From contig JAFYGE010000070.1 in the NCBI GenBank assembly GCA_017543335.1, positions 1-55,033 of the forward strand: a DNA stretch of 55,033 bases, given 5' to 3'. The notes beneath the pieces were generated by a model. It ran no database searches. It worked only from the letters and a program-made list of their open reading frames with translations, and was not told where the DNA came from. The position numbers were made by a program, and so were the translations under genes. This DNA comes from Ruminococcus sp. GTDB lineage: Bacteria; Bacillota; Clostridia; Oscillospirales; Ruminococcaceae. Positions 8,070 through 17,037 of the stretch are shown piece by piece (position 1 is the stretch's first letter; the number at the start of each line of letters is the position of its first letter).

Positions 8070-8102
8070 TGTAAACACATCCTTGATATTATAATTACTA
8101 TT

Positions 8103-8132
8103 ATAATAACATATTTAGAATGATATTGTCAA
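8103..8132 (-). promoter_or_regulatory. SigmaA promoter of the araC-type gene
   Basis: On the minus strand: consensus TTGACA (8132-8127), 18-nt spacer, TATTAT (8108-8103). Confidence 0.65.
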
Positions 8133-8241
8133 TGCGTGGACCGAAGATACTTTAAGACCGCAAAATTTGGTTATCGTAAAGCATAAAATGATGAGACAAT
8201 AATTGAAAATTATTATAAAATTATTTAAAGGGGGAAATCAA

Positions 8242-11200
8242 ATGAAATTCAGGAGGATAGCATCAGCCGTTACTGCAGCTGCTTGTTGCAGTGGCTTAAT
8301 AACAGTCGCTCCGGAAATGATTGATCGTACTTACGCTGCTGAAGTTGTATATAACAGCTTCGAGACTGACTATGAGGGCTGGTATCCGGTTTCGGATATG
8401 TCAGAACTTACAGCCGTTAAGGGTCAGGGTTATGATAATACCCGTGGAATGAAGCTCACAGGCAGAACATCTCCTTCAGACGGTGTTGCTTCTTCAAAGG
8501 GCTTTTACCTTGAAGGCGGTGTGGATTACGATTACAACATCAAAGTGTTCAGTGAGACAGATGAAACTTTCCACGTTTCACTTCTCTATACCGATTATGA
8601 TACAAATGAGTCTACAGAAGTTGAGCTTATTACAGAAGATGTAAAGGGCGGCGAGTGGACAAACCTTTCAGAAAACTTTAAAGCTCCTGAAAACAGCTAT
8701 GAATTCAAGATCACCATTACAACAGATTCTACAAATGATTTCTCGTTTGATGAAGTTCTTATCACAGAGCAGAGATCAGCTAACGTTGCTTATGCAGCTC
8801 CGTCCGGAAAAGGACTTAAAGATGAGTTCGCTAATTACTTCCGTGTAGGTAATATTCTTAATCGTGGTACAGTAAACAATAGTACTATAAAGGCAAGATT
8901 GCTCCTGGATCACAACGCTATCGAGTGTGAAAACGAGACAAAGCCAAGTGATACAATGGTCCAGAACGGTTCTACTGATACAAATATCAAGGTAAGCCTT
9001 AGCAATGCTGCTTCTATCATTGATTTCTGTATCAAGAATCACCTTGCATTCAGAGGTCATACTCTTGTATGGCACAGCCAGACTCCTGAATGGTTCTTCC
9101 ATACCGGATTTAATACTAATAACGGCTATGTAAATGCAAGCACTATGAACCAGCGTATGGAGAGTTACATAAAGAATATGTTCAATGCATATGCTACTCA
9201 GTATCCTTCACTTAACCTTTATGCATACGATGTATGTAATGAGGTTGTATATGACGGAACTGCCAGAAACGGCGGTGCAAGACCTACATCCGGTAACGAC
9301 AGATCATCATGGGTAGCTGTATATGGCGGAAACTCGTTCGTTGAGACTGCATTTAAATATGCAAGACAGTACGCTCCTAAGACCTGTAAGCTTTTCTATA
9401 ACGATTATAACGAGTTCTCAGGCGATAAGCAGAACTGCATAATCAATACTATCCTTTCTCCTCTCAAGCAGAAGGGACTCATCGACGGTATGGGTATGCA
9501 GTCACATATGGACTGCTCTGCTTCTAACGCATGGGGCTGTACAGTTGACTATCTGAATGCTATGGATAAATACCTTGCTCTTGGTATTGAAGTTCAGGTA
9601 ACTGAGCTTGACCTTTCTACATCAGCCGGTAAATATTCACTTCAGGATCAGGCAACAAAGTATAAGGCTATTTTCCAGCACTGTGTTGACGTAAACTCAA
9701 GCGGAAAGTATCCCGGCAGAGTAACTCTTGTTCAGGTTTGGGGACCGGATGATAATAACTCTTGGGTAGGTACTGACAGAAATACAGGAAAGAGCAATGC
9801 TCCGCTTCTTTACGATAAATCTAATCCTGCACAGCCTAAGCTTGCGTATAATGCGATAACAAGCATTATCCCAGACAGCCAGTGGGGCGACGGTTCAAAG
9901 GTAAACGGCGAATTTGTTATCAAGCCGATCGAGCCGGATTCAAACGGTTACTATTTCCACCACAAGTTTGAAGGTTCAACTGAGGACTGGGAGACAAGAT
10001 TCTGTGAAGAGATACTCACAAGCGGTCGTACAGCTTATGCAGGTTCAGAGGCTCTTCTCGTTAAGGGCAGAACAGCTGGCTGGAACGGTGCTAAGTATCC
10101 TATAAGCTCAAATCCGTTTGAGCCTGGTAAGGAATTCAGCTTCTCAGCAAACGTTATGTATCTTGACGGAAATAACGAGACAGATACATTCATGATGAAG
10201 CTTCAGTATACCGGTGCTGATAATGAGACATATTACGATGAGATCGCAAGCGGTACAGCTCCTAAGGGAGAATGGCTCCAGCTTGCAAATAAAAACTATA
10301 AGATACCGGAAGGTGCAACCGATATGGCTATCTATATCGAAACTGCATCAAATGATTCAGATGAATACAATAACTTCTATATAGACGAAGTTATCGGTGC
10401 TGTTGCCGGTACAGAAATTAAGGGTGCAGGACAGCCTGTAGTTCGCACTTTAATGCTCGGAGATCTTGATTTCGATGGTGCTATAACCGGTTTTGACCTC
10501 GTTCTTCAGAGAAGAGGCGTTATAAAGGGCAGCTTTGCAGACGATCTTACTAAGAAAGCTGCTGACGTTGATAAGAGCGGTAAAGTTGAGATTAACGATG
10601 TCGTTCTTCTTCAGCAGTATCTCCTCCGTAAGATAACTGAATTCCCGGTTGCTGAAAAGGTTATAGATACTGGTGCAATGGAAAATCTTTTCAAAACTAT
10701 CAGTGTAAATTCAAGCTGGAAGAAAGACGGCGAAAATAACCCTCTGTCTACTCAGCGTTACGGTGCTGACCCAGGTTGGATGGTTTACAAAGACAGACTT
10801 TACATCTACACAACTAACGATGCTCATGAAACATATTCTGACGGCAGACTTCAGATAAATACCTATAACTCAGGTACTATCAACTGCGTATCTACAGCAG
10901 ATATGGTGAACTGGACAGACCACGGTGCTATTCCGGTTGCAGACAGAAACGGCAGAACTTCTAATGGTGCAGCAAAGTGGGCAGGAGCAGCATGGGCTCC
11001 GGATGCTTGCTGGAAGACAATAAACGGCAAGGATAAATTCTTCCTCTATTTCGCAAACAGCGGCGGCGGTATCGGCGTTCTTACAGCTGATAGCCCGACA
11101 GGTCCTTGGACAGATCCACTTGGCAAGGCTATGATCGACTGGAGTACTCCAGGTTGCTCAGGCGTTGTATGGATGTTTGACCCAGGCGTATACTATGATC

Positions 11201-12153
11201 CTACAACAGACGAAGCTTACATTGCATGGGGCGGCGGTGTTGATAACAAGGATAAGGCTAACCCGAAAACAGGTCGTATCGCTAAGCTCAGCAGTAATAT
11301 GACTTCTATTGAAGGTACAGCTGTTACAATGGAAACTCCATATCTCTTTGAGGATTCAAGCCTTATAAAGATCGGTGATACATGGTATTACTCATATTGT
11401 ACAAACTGGAATGTTCCGTGGAACAACTCAACAAACGGCGTTTCATTCGGAAGCGGTGAGATCTGCTACATGACATCCAAGAATCCTCTTGGTCCTTGGA
11501 CATCATCACAGCTCGCAGGTAAAGTCCTTCCGGGAACAGGTGCTGTTGATAACGGCGGTAACAACCACCACTCAATTATCTACTTCAAGAATAAGTACTA
11601 TGTAGCTTACCACACACGTCAGAAGGCTATCCGCATGGGACTTACTTTCATCGATGGTGCTCATCCAAACGACAGAAGCAAGGACAGCAAGGACGGTAAC
11701 TATCGTTCAACTCATATCAATGAAGCTTCATTCAATCCTTCAACAGGAAAGATCACTTGTAATATTGATATGAAGGGCTGCTCACAGATAGAATCCCTCA
11801 ATCCGTATACAAAGGTACAGGCTGAAACAATGTCCAACCAGTCCAAGAACATAAGCGTAAATGGTCTTATGGATACAACAGTTCATGGTTCTAAGGGCGA
11901 GTGGACAAAGGTCAGCGGTGTTAACTTCAATAACGGAAGCGACCAGATAACAATCAGAGCATCAGCTAAGAATGGTGCAGCTGTCAAGATATGCACAGGC
12001 AGCCCAACAGGCGATGTTATCGGCTATGCTGAGATTGAAGCTGGAAGCAATATGCAGGAAGTAACAGTTCCTGTAAATACAGTAAGCGGTACAAAGGATG
12101 TTTACTTTGTATTCAGCAATGACATCGATTTCGATTGGTGGCAGGTTAAGTGA
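8242..12153 (+). CDS. Cellulosomal CBM22-GH10-CBM22-dockerin-GH43-CBM6 xylanase/arabinofuranosidase
   Basis: A 1303-residue secreted enzyme for decorated xylan. The start at 8242 has AAAGGGGG eight bases upstream; an ATG at 8203 lacks one. Order: signal peptide (1-32, cut after RTYA), CBM22-like module (33-175), GH10 endoxylanase (180-520) with acid/base Glu334 (DVCNEV) and nucleophile Glu455 (VTELDLS), second CBM22 (567-730), type I dockerin (740-806) with two calcium-binding repeats (DLDFDG and DVDKSG), GH43 domain (814-1187) with Asp843 (ADPGW), Asp980 (MFDPG) and Glu1037 (LFEDSS), and C-terminal CBM6 (1187-1303). The GH43 could be an arabinofuranosidase or xylosidase. The dockerin links the protein to scaffoldin cohesins. 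I see no convincing promoter within 100 bp upstream. The esterase gene follows 164 bp later. Confidence 0.95.
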   Translation: MKFRRIASAVTAAACCSGLITVAPEMIDRTYAAEVVYNSFETDYEGWYPVSDMSELTAVKGQGYDNTRGMKLTGRTSPSDGVASSKGFYLEGGVDYDYNIKVFSETDETFHVSLLYTDYDTNESTEVELITEDVKGGEWTNLSENFKAPENSYEFKITITTDSTNDFSFDEVLITEQRSANVAYAAPSGKGLKDEFANYFRVGNILNRGTVNNSTIKARLLLDHNAIECENETKPSDTMVQNGSTDTNIKVSLSNAASIIDFCIKNHLAFRGHTLVWHSQTPEWFFHTGFNTNNGYVNASTMNQRMESYIKNMFNAYATQYPSLNLYAYDVCNEVVYDGTARNGGARPTSGNDRSSWVAVYGGNSFVETAFKYARQYAPKTCKLFYNDYNEFSGDKQNCIINTILSPLKQKGLIDGMGMQSHMDCSASNAWGCTVDYLNAMDKYLALGIEVQVTELDLSTSAGKYSLQDQATKYKAIFQHCVDVNSSGKYPGRVTLVQVWGPDDNNSWVGTDRNTGKSNAPLLYDKSNPAQPKLAYNAITSIIPDSQWGDGSKVNGEFVIKPIEPDSNGYYFHHKFEGSTEDWETRFCEEILTSGRTAYAGSEALLVKGRTAGWNGAKYPISSNPFEPGKEFSFSANVMYLDGNNETDTFMMKLQYTGADNETYYDEIASGTAPKGEWLQLANKNYKIPEGATDMAIYIETASNDSDEYNNFYIDEVIGAVAGTEIKGAGQPVVRTLMLGDLDFDGAITGFDLVLQRRGVIKGSFADDLTKKAADVDKSGKVEINDVVLLQQYLLRKITEFPVAEKVIDTGAMENLFKTISVNSSWKKDGENNPLSTQRYGADPGWMVYKDRLYIYTTNDAHETYSDGRLQINTYNSGTINCVSTADMVNWTDHGAIPVADRNGRTSNGAAKWAGAAWAPDACWKTINGKDKFFLYFANSGGGIGVLTADSPTGPWTDPLGKAMIDWSTPGCSGVVWMFDPGVYYDPTTDEAYIAWGGGVDNKDKANPKTGRIAKLSSNMTSIEGTAVTMETPYLFEDSSLIKIGDTWYYSYCTNWNVPWNNSTNGVSFGSGEICYMTSKNPLGPWTSSQLAGKVLPGTGAVDNGGNNHHSIIYFKNKYYVAYHTRQKAIRMGLTFIDGAHPNDRSKDSKDGNYRSTHINEASFNPSTGKITCNIDMKGCSQIESLNPYTKVQAETMSNQSKNISVNGLMDTTVHGSKGEWTKVSGVNFNNGSDQITIRASAKNGAAVKICTGSPTGDVIGYAEIEAGSNMQEVTVPVNTVSGTKDVYFVFSNDIDFDWWQVK

Positions 12154-12159
12154 TCGATA

Positions 12160-12193
12160 CTGTCCGGACTATCTGCACAATACGTTCGGACAG
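12160..12193 (+). repeat. Hairpin 1 between xylanase and esterase genes
   Basis: CTGTCCG (12160-12166) pairs with CGGACAG (12187-12193) across a 20-base loop, just after the xylanase stop codon. No T-run follows, so it is more likely an RNA-protecting or processing structure than a terminator. Confidence 0.5.
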
Positions 12194-12232
12194 ATTGATA
12201 TAATTCCAAAATAATATTGTAAGGGACAAATC

Positions 12233-12271
12233 AGGAGAACAGCTGTACTTAATAGTACGGCTGTTTCTCCT
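12233..12271 (+). repeat. Hairpin 2 between xylanase and esterase genes
   Basis: A long stem: bases 12233-12248 (AGGAGAACAGCTGTAC) pair with 12255-12271 with a single bulge and a 6-base loop. The following bases are TATCCTTATA, not a clean T-run. It could be a partial terminator, an mRNA-stabilising end or a processing site separating two cellulosomal genes. Confidence 0.6.
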
Positions 12272-12317
12272 ATCCTTATAATTCCCGATTTGTTTTATTT
12301 TAGGAGTTGATGATTTT

Positions 12318-14216
12318 ATGAATTTAAGAGAAAAGACAAAAAGAATATTTTCAACTATTACTGCTTCGGCTTTGCTGACTTGTGCTATTCCGGTCATTAC
12401 CAGTGATGCAGCTGCAAATTCTGCTGATCCGGGATATTTATTTTATGATTCGTTTGAATCAGATTCGGACGGTTGGACAGGCAGAGGTGCTGCTAAAGTA
12501 GCATCAAGTTCATATGCGGCTTATGAAGGAAGTTCATCACTGAGCGTTGATGGCAGAACAGCCTCATGGAACGGTGCTTCAAAAAAGCTTGACGAGACAA
12601 CTTTTATTGCCGGAGAAGAGTATAGTTTCAGTGTAAATGCAATGTATGATGTTGGTGGAGCAAGTGACGAATTCAAGCTTACATTACAGTTTACAGACGC
12701 TTCTGGAAAGGTAGATTACAGCGAGATCGCTAAAGCTGAAGCGGCTCCGGGAGAATGGGTCCAGCTTGCAAATACCAATTATCAGATACCTGAGGGTGCT
12801 ACTGATCTTCTTTTCTATGTTGAGACTATAGACAGTGAAATAAGCTTCTACATCGATGAAGCTGTAGCTGCATCAGCAGGCAGAGTCATAAAAGGTGCAG
12901 GAAAGTTAAAGCAGGTCGTAAAAGGTGACCTCGACTTTGATGGTGTGATCGACGGTTTCGATACTGCACTTATGAGAAGAGCACTTATAAAAGGCGGTTT
13001 TGACACCGGCAATAAGCTGAAAGCTGCCGATGTTAACGGTGACAAGAAGCTCGATATTGCCGATCTTGTACTTCATCAGCAGTACATAATTGGCAAAATA
13101 AATGAGTGGCCTGAGCCTCCTAAGCCTGATAATAAGTGGGATGACTATCAAGAGACTGCTTCTGCTGATTGGATAAATTTCTATAAGAATTCGATCCACA
13201 GTATGGGAAATACATACAGACTTGTATCAAAACTTGAAGCTGCTGAAAGCGGTAAACCTCTTACTGTAGGTTATCTTGGTGGTTCTATCACAGAGGGCAA
13301 GAATTATTCTTCACCATTCTCAGGTTATGTTAAGCAGACATTTGCTAAGGGAAGCTTTAAAGAAGTAAATGCAGGTATGTCCGGTACTTCATCAGTTGTC
13401 GGACTGGTTAGAAGTGATAATGCACTTTTCCAGTATAACCCTGATATCATCTTTATTGAGTTCTCTGTAAATGATCATGAAGATATTATGTACAAGAAGT
13501 GCTTCGACAGCCTTGTTAAGAAATGCCTCTCACAGCCTAATGAGCCGGCTGTAATAATTCTTATCAACAGATCAAAGGGCGGATTCTCAAGCCAGTCACA
13601 GATGTCTGCGATAGGCAAGTCATATAACGTACCGATAATCAGTATGGACGATGCTCTTACCAAAGCATTCAACAGCGGATTCTTAAAGCCTGATGATTAC
13701 TTTACTGATGAGTATCATCCACACGCTAAGGGTGGTCAGCTTGTTGCAGACTGTCTCGCATACTTCTTCAGACAGGCAATGCGTACAGAGAATCGTTCAG
13801 ATTCCTACACTATTCCAACTAAGACTGCATATGGTTCTGAGTATGCTGATTGCAGCAATGCAGACGTAAATCAGCTCACTAATTTCAATTCCGGATCATT
13901 CACAAAGTCTACTGGATATGGTACATTGCCATATGGATATGTTCACCAGAAGGGCAGCAATACTCCTATGACATTCAAGACTACCGGAAAAGGGCTTATC
14001 ATCGTATTCAAGGCAAACAGTTCAGGTATGGGCAGCATTAATGTTACTGTAAACGGAAAGACTACTAAGGTCAACGGCAGCAAGCAGTACACATGGGGCG
14101 GTCCTGATGCTGAACTTGGATATTATCAGGATACATCAGGTGAACTTAATGTTTCAATAAGTATGGACAATCCGTCTTCTGATTTCACTATATGGGGAAT
14201 CGGATTGATAAAATAA
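12318..14216 (+). CDS. Cellulosomal CBM22-dockerin-SGNH carbohydrate esterase
   Basis: A 632-residue secreted esterase, probably removing acetyl groups from xylan or mannan. Order: signal peptide (about 1-35), CBM22 (40-195), dockerin (201-265; DLDFDG and DVNGDK loops), short Pro linker, SGNH hydrolase (about 310-490), and a C-terminal beta-sandwich module (about 500-632) that I do not recognise. Predicted catalytic residues are Ser323 (GGSIT), Asp464 and His467 (TDEYHPHAKG). The SVNDHED segment supplies the Asn block. The CBM22-dockerin part is closely similar to that of the upstream xylanase. The esterase family is uncertain: CE2-like or CE17-like SGNH enzymes are options. AGGAG precedes the start, and a terminator follows the stop. 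Confidence 0.9.
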   Translation: MNLREKTKRIFSTITASALLTCAIPVITSDAAANSADPGYLFYDSFESDSDGWTGRGAAKVASSSYAAYEGSSSLSVDGRTASWNGASKKLDETTFIAGEEYSFSVNAMYDVGGASDEFKLTLQFTDASGKVDYSEIAKAEAAPGEWVQLANTNYQIPEGATDLLFYVETIDSEISFYIDEAVAASAGRVIKGAGKLKQVVKGDLDFDGVIDGFDTALMRRALIKGGFDTGNKLKAADVNGDKKLDIADLVLHQQYIIGKINEWPEPPKPDNKWDDYQETASADWINFYKNSIHSMGNTYRLVSKLEAAESGKPLTVGYLGGSITEGKNYSSPFSGYVKQTFAKGSFKEVNAGMSGTSSVVGLVRSDNALFQYNPDIIFIEFSVNDHEDIMYKKCFDSLVKKCLSQPNEPAVIILINRSKGGFSSQSQMSAIGKSYNVPIISMDDALTKAFNSGFLKPDDYFTDEYHPHAKGGQLVADCLAYFFRQAMRTENRSDSYTIPTKTAYGSEYADCSNADVNQLTNFNSGSFTKSTGYGTLPYGYVHQKGSNTPMTFKTTGKGLIIVFKANSSGMGSINVTVNGKTTKVNGSKQYTWGGPDAELGYYQDTSGELNVSISMDNPSSDFTIWGIGLIK

Positions 14217-14228
14217 GCTGAATCAAAT

Positions 14229-14266
14229 ATCCTGCCGAATTTTTTTGGCAGGATATTTTGCTTTTT
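14229..14266 (+). terminator. Terminator of the esterase gene
   Basis: ATCCTGCC (14229-14236) pairs with GGCAGGAT (14247-14254), followed by ATTTTGCTTTTT. It overlaps the -35 box of the next gene. Confidence 0.85.
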
Positions 14267-14286
14267 GCAGCAATATATGCTATAAT
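14258..14286 (+). promoter_or_regulatory. SigmaA promoter of the uridine-kinase-like gene
   Basis: TTGCTT (14258-14263), 17-nt spacer, TATAAT (14281-14286) preceded by TGC (extended -10). Confidence 0.75.
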
Positions 14287-14315
14287 AACATTATCAATTT
14301 TTTAGGAGCAATAAT

Positions 14316-14924
14316 ATGTATAACGAAGTAATAAAAATTATAAGAGAAAAAGTTTCAAACGGAAAAATTATCATTGTAGGTATTGACGGTGCAGGCGGTT
14401 CAGGTAAAAGTACGATATCCGAAAAAATAGCTGGATCACTCAATAACGAGAATATCGGGACTGTAGTTTACCATATCGACGATTTTATTCATCCGAGAGC
14501 TGTACGCTATAACGATGATTATCCTCAATTGGAGCAGTATTATTACTTGCAGTGGAGATACGACCATTTTATTGATAAAGTAATAACTCCGGTGAGAAAT
14601 GGAGCATCAAGCTGCGAAGCTGAGTTGTACGACAAGGAGAATGACAGTTATAAAGTAAGCTGCACGGACATATCTGATGTTAAGGCAGTTATAGTAGAAG
14701 GAGTTTTTTTACAGCGTAAGGAACTTTCAGGACTATTTGACTATATGATATACCTTGATGTTCCGAAAGAAACAAGGTTAGAGCGAGTTTTGAAACGTGA
14801 CGGCTATATCGGAGATAGTTCCGACATTTTGAAAAAGTATAACGAAAGGTATTTTCCTGCTGAGGACTTCTATGAAAATGAGTATCATCCGTCAGAAATT
14901 GCCGATCATGTGATAAAAGTATAA
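14316..14924 (+). CDS. Uridine-kinase-like P-loop kinase
   Basis: A 202-residue cytoplasmic P-loop protein of the uridine kinase/phosphoribulokinase type. The Walker A motif is GIDGAGGSGKST (about residues 23-34). The YHIDDFIHP segment matches the base/ribose-binding region of uridine kinases, and a lid-type Arg-rich stretch (ETRLERVLKRD) lies near 150. It phosphorylates a nucleoside or similar small hydroxyl compound; the substrate is not certain. AGGAG precedes ATG 14316. It has its own promoter and terminator and no partner genes. Confidence 0.8.
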   Translation: MYNEVIKIIREKVSNGKIIIVGIDGAGGSGKSTISEKIAGSLNNENIGTVVYHIDDFIHPRAVRYNDDYPQLEQYYYLQWRYDHFIDKVITPVRNGASSCEAELYDKENDSYKVSCTDISDVKAVIVEGVFLQRKELSGLFDYMIYLDVPKETRLERVLKRDGYIGDSSDILKKYNERYFPAEDFYENEYHPSEIADHVIKV

Positions 14925-14936
14925 GATTAAAGGTTT

Positions 14937-14969
14937 ATCCCCTGCAATTTGAGTGCAGGGGATATTTTT
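14937..14969 (+). terminator. Terminator after the uridine-kinase-like gene
   Basis: ATCCCCTGCA (14937-14946) pairs perfectly with TGCAGGGGAT (14954-14963), followed by ATTTTTG. Confidence 0.9.
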
Positions 14970-15020
14970 GTAATATTGCCTGTCCGTTGTGAATAAGATT
15001 AAATGAAGGGAGGCGAGAAA

Positions 15021-15935
15021 ATGAACGAAAATAAAGCATATTATCTGATTTCAGAGCATCTTTCTCCTGAGCTGAAAAGAGTCCTCTTGAAAGTACCTGA
15101 GAAGAACAGGGAGGCTTTAACTGAGATACGGATAAGATGCCGCAGACCAATTTCATTTGTTTATCCCGGAAAGACACTGTTCATGACCAAAAATGCTGAG
15201 CTTACAAATGACCCATATAATAGGGATTGCTTTCAGGTGCAGATAGATGAGATACATAATATAGTCGATAAACTCTGCCATTACTCTGTTCATAGCAGTA
15301 TCCACGAGCTTCAGGAAGGATTTTTTTCTATTGGTGAGGGAGTCAGAGTTGGAGTTTCAGGTAAGATGACTTCGACTGAACGAAGTATACTAACTGACAT
15401 AAACGGATTGAATTTTCGTATAGCAAGGGAAGTGAAGGGGAGTGCTCTGGAGCTTTTTGAACGAATAAATAAAGGCAAAAGCAGTGTTCTGATATGCGGT
15501 GGAGTAAACTCAGGAAAGACAACAATGCTCAGGGACCTTTGCCGTATGTGTGGGAATTCATTCAAGACAGTCCTCATTGATGAGAGAAATGAGATAGCAG
15601 CCGTAAACAGTGGGATAAGCTCAAATGATGTCGGCATACAGACCGATATTCTGACTTTTACCGGACGAGCTGATGGTATCAATATGGCTATACGTACTTT
15701 ATCTCCTGAGATGATATTCTGCGATGAGATATCTACGTTCGAGGATGTTGATGCGATACTGAACGTTCACGGTTCAGGAGTAAGATTTGCTGCCACAATA
15801 CATAGCGAAAGTTTTGAGGAGCTGAAGAAGCGTAATATTTCAGTTCCGCTGTTACAGTCCGGTGTGTTTGAGTATGCAGCCTTCTTAAAAAACGGACTTC
15901 ATCCGGCAGAGATAAAGGAATTGAGGAGACTTTGA
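15021..15935 (+). CDS. spoIIIAA: Stage III sporulation protein AA (ATPase)
   Basis: The 304-residue ATPase of the SpoIIIA-SpoIIQ channel, related to secretion ATPases, which in spore formers links mother cell and forespore. The start at 15021 has GGGAGG seven bases upstream; an in-frame ATG at 15003 precedes that site. Walker A GGVNSGKTT is near residues 160-168, and the Walker B region contains MIFCDEIS. It opens an eight-gene operon with overlaps or very short gaps. I found no convincing sigmaE promoter upstream by eye. Confidence 0.95.
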   Translation: MNENKAYYLISEHLSPELKRVLLKVPEKNREALTEIRIRCRRPISFVYPGKTLFMTKNAELTNDPYNRDCFQVQIDEIHNIVDKLCHYSVHSSIHELQEGFFSIGEGVRVGVSGKMTSTERSILTDINGLNFRIAREVKGSALELFERINKGKSSVLICGGVNSGKTTMLRDLCRMCGNSFKTVLIDERNEIAAVNSGISSNDVGIQTDILTFTGRADGINMAIRTLSPEMIFCDEISTFEDVDAILNVHGSGVRFAATIHSESFEELKKRNISVPLLQSGVFEYAAFLKNGLHPAEIKELRRL

Positions 15936-15937
15936 AA

Positions 15938-16441
15938 ATGCTTAGGATAATTGCAGCAATTATTTTTATTTCAGCCGGAACGATAGCCGGTGCATCGAGA
16001 GCTTATACACTGAAATACAAGCTTGAAATATGTCAGAGCATAAAGATAATGTTAAGGGAGATAACGCTGTATATCCGCAGTACAGGGGCGGACGTTTACA
16101 GGATAGTGTCAGAGCTTAAAAAGGTAAAGTCGCTTGAATCTCTTTTGTTTATAGAAGAACTTCCGACTGAGTTTGAGCCTGACAGCGATTTTCGCAGTAA
16201 GTGGAGGAAGGCAGTTAATGCTCAGACTGATATGCCCGAGGAAGAAAAAAAGATACTTCTATCGCTTGGAGATATTATCGGAACAAGTGACATAGAAGGT
16301 CAGACGACTGCAATAAATGGATTACAGTCAGAACTTGATGCGATAGAGCAGACACGTCGGGATATGCTTGTAAAAAAGGGAAAGTTGTATCGCAGTGTAG
16401 GTATGCTGTTCGGAGTTATGGCTGGTATTCTGGTGATTTAG
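15938..16441 (+). CDS. spoIIIAB: Stage III sporulation protein AB
   Basis: A 167-residue membrane protein of the SpoIIIA complex, related to GspF-type platform proteins. The N-terminal hydrophobic segment (IIAAIIFISAGTIAG) and the C-terminal GMLFGVMAGILVI anchor the ends, with a helical cytoplasmic middle. ATG 15938 has GGAG nine bases upstream; the in-frame TTG 15932 is an alternative that overlaps the spoIIIAA stop. Confidence 0.93.
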   Translation: MLRIIAAIIFISAGTIAGASRAYTLKYKLEICQSIKIMLREITLYIRSTGADVYRIVSELKKVKSLESLLFIEELPTEFEPDSDFRSKWRKAVNAQTDMPEEEKKILLSLGDIIGTSDIEGQTTAINGLQSELDAIEQTRRDMLVKKGKLYRSVGMLFGVMAGILVI

Positions 16442-16456
16442 TGGAGGTATAATGTA

Positions 16457-16654
16457 ATGGATATCGATCTGATTTTTAAAATTGCCGGGACAGGAATAAT
16501 TGTTGCAGTACTTAATCTTGTTCTGAAAAGAGCTGAACGTGAAGAACAGGCTATGATGACTACTCTTGCCGGACTTATAGTAGTACTTGTTGTGATAGTA
16601 AGAGAGATAGGTGAACTGTTTGACACAGTAAAATCGGTGTTCGGACTATGGTAG
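16457..16654 (+). CDS. spoIIIAC: Stage III sporulation protein AC
   Basis: A 65-residue protein with two membrane segments and the family's typical length. The central KRAEREEQAMMTTLAG loop is strongly characteristic. TGGAGG lies upstream. The end overlaps the spoIIIAD start by 7 bases, which suggests coupled translation. Confidence 0.95.
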   Translation: MDIDLIFKIAGTGIIVAVLNLVLKRAEREEQAMMTTLAGLIVVLVVIVREIGELFDTVKSVFGLW

Positions 16655-17037
16655 AAAATAGTTTTTCGGTGTCGGTCTTTTGCGTGACAGCAGCTCTTAC
16701 AGCGGTCCTGCTGAGACAGTATTGCCGTGAGCAGGCAATGCTTATTTCATTAGCAGGCTGTTCGGTCATTATTCTTGCATTTGTAGGATTTGTAGAGCCT
16801 ATATACTCCGACATACGTGATATATTTGAGCAGGCAGGAGTTGCCGAGAGTTATATCTCGCTTATATTCAAAGGATTTGCCATATGCTTCATCACGCAGC
16901 TGACCTGTGAGATATGTAAGGACAGTGGTGAGGGAGCTATAGCGTCCGCAGCCGAAATGTGGGGGAGAGGTGCATTAGTTATAATGTGTCTGCCTCTGAT
17001 AAAGAAGTTATTTGAGATCATAAATGAAATACCATGA
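16648..17037 (+). CDS. spoIIIAD: Stage III sporulation protein AD
   Basis: A 129-residue protein with several membrane segments. It resembles SpoIIIAC in its first half (LRQYCREQAMLISLAG), as expected for this paralogous pair, and has the SESYISLIFKGFAICFI-type segment of the family. Overlaps by ATGA with spoIIIAE. Confidence 0.95.
   Translation: MVENSFSVSVFCVTAALTAVLLRQYCREQAMLISLAGCSVIILAFVGFVEPIYSDIRDIFEQAGVAESYISLIFKGFAICFITQLTCEICKDSGEGAIASAAEMWGRGALVIMCLPLIKKLFEIINEIP

Noticed and set aside
12233-12271. A standard terminator for the xylanase gene
   Set aside because: The stem is strong, but TATCCTTATA follows instead of a T-run.
14940-15020. A sigmaE-type promoter before spoIIIAA
   Set aside because: I could not find a good CATA-type -10 at the right distance from a -35; only weak partial matches.
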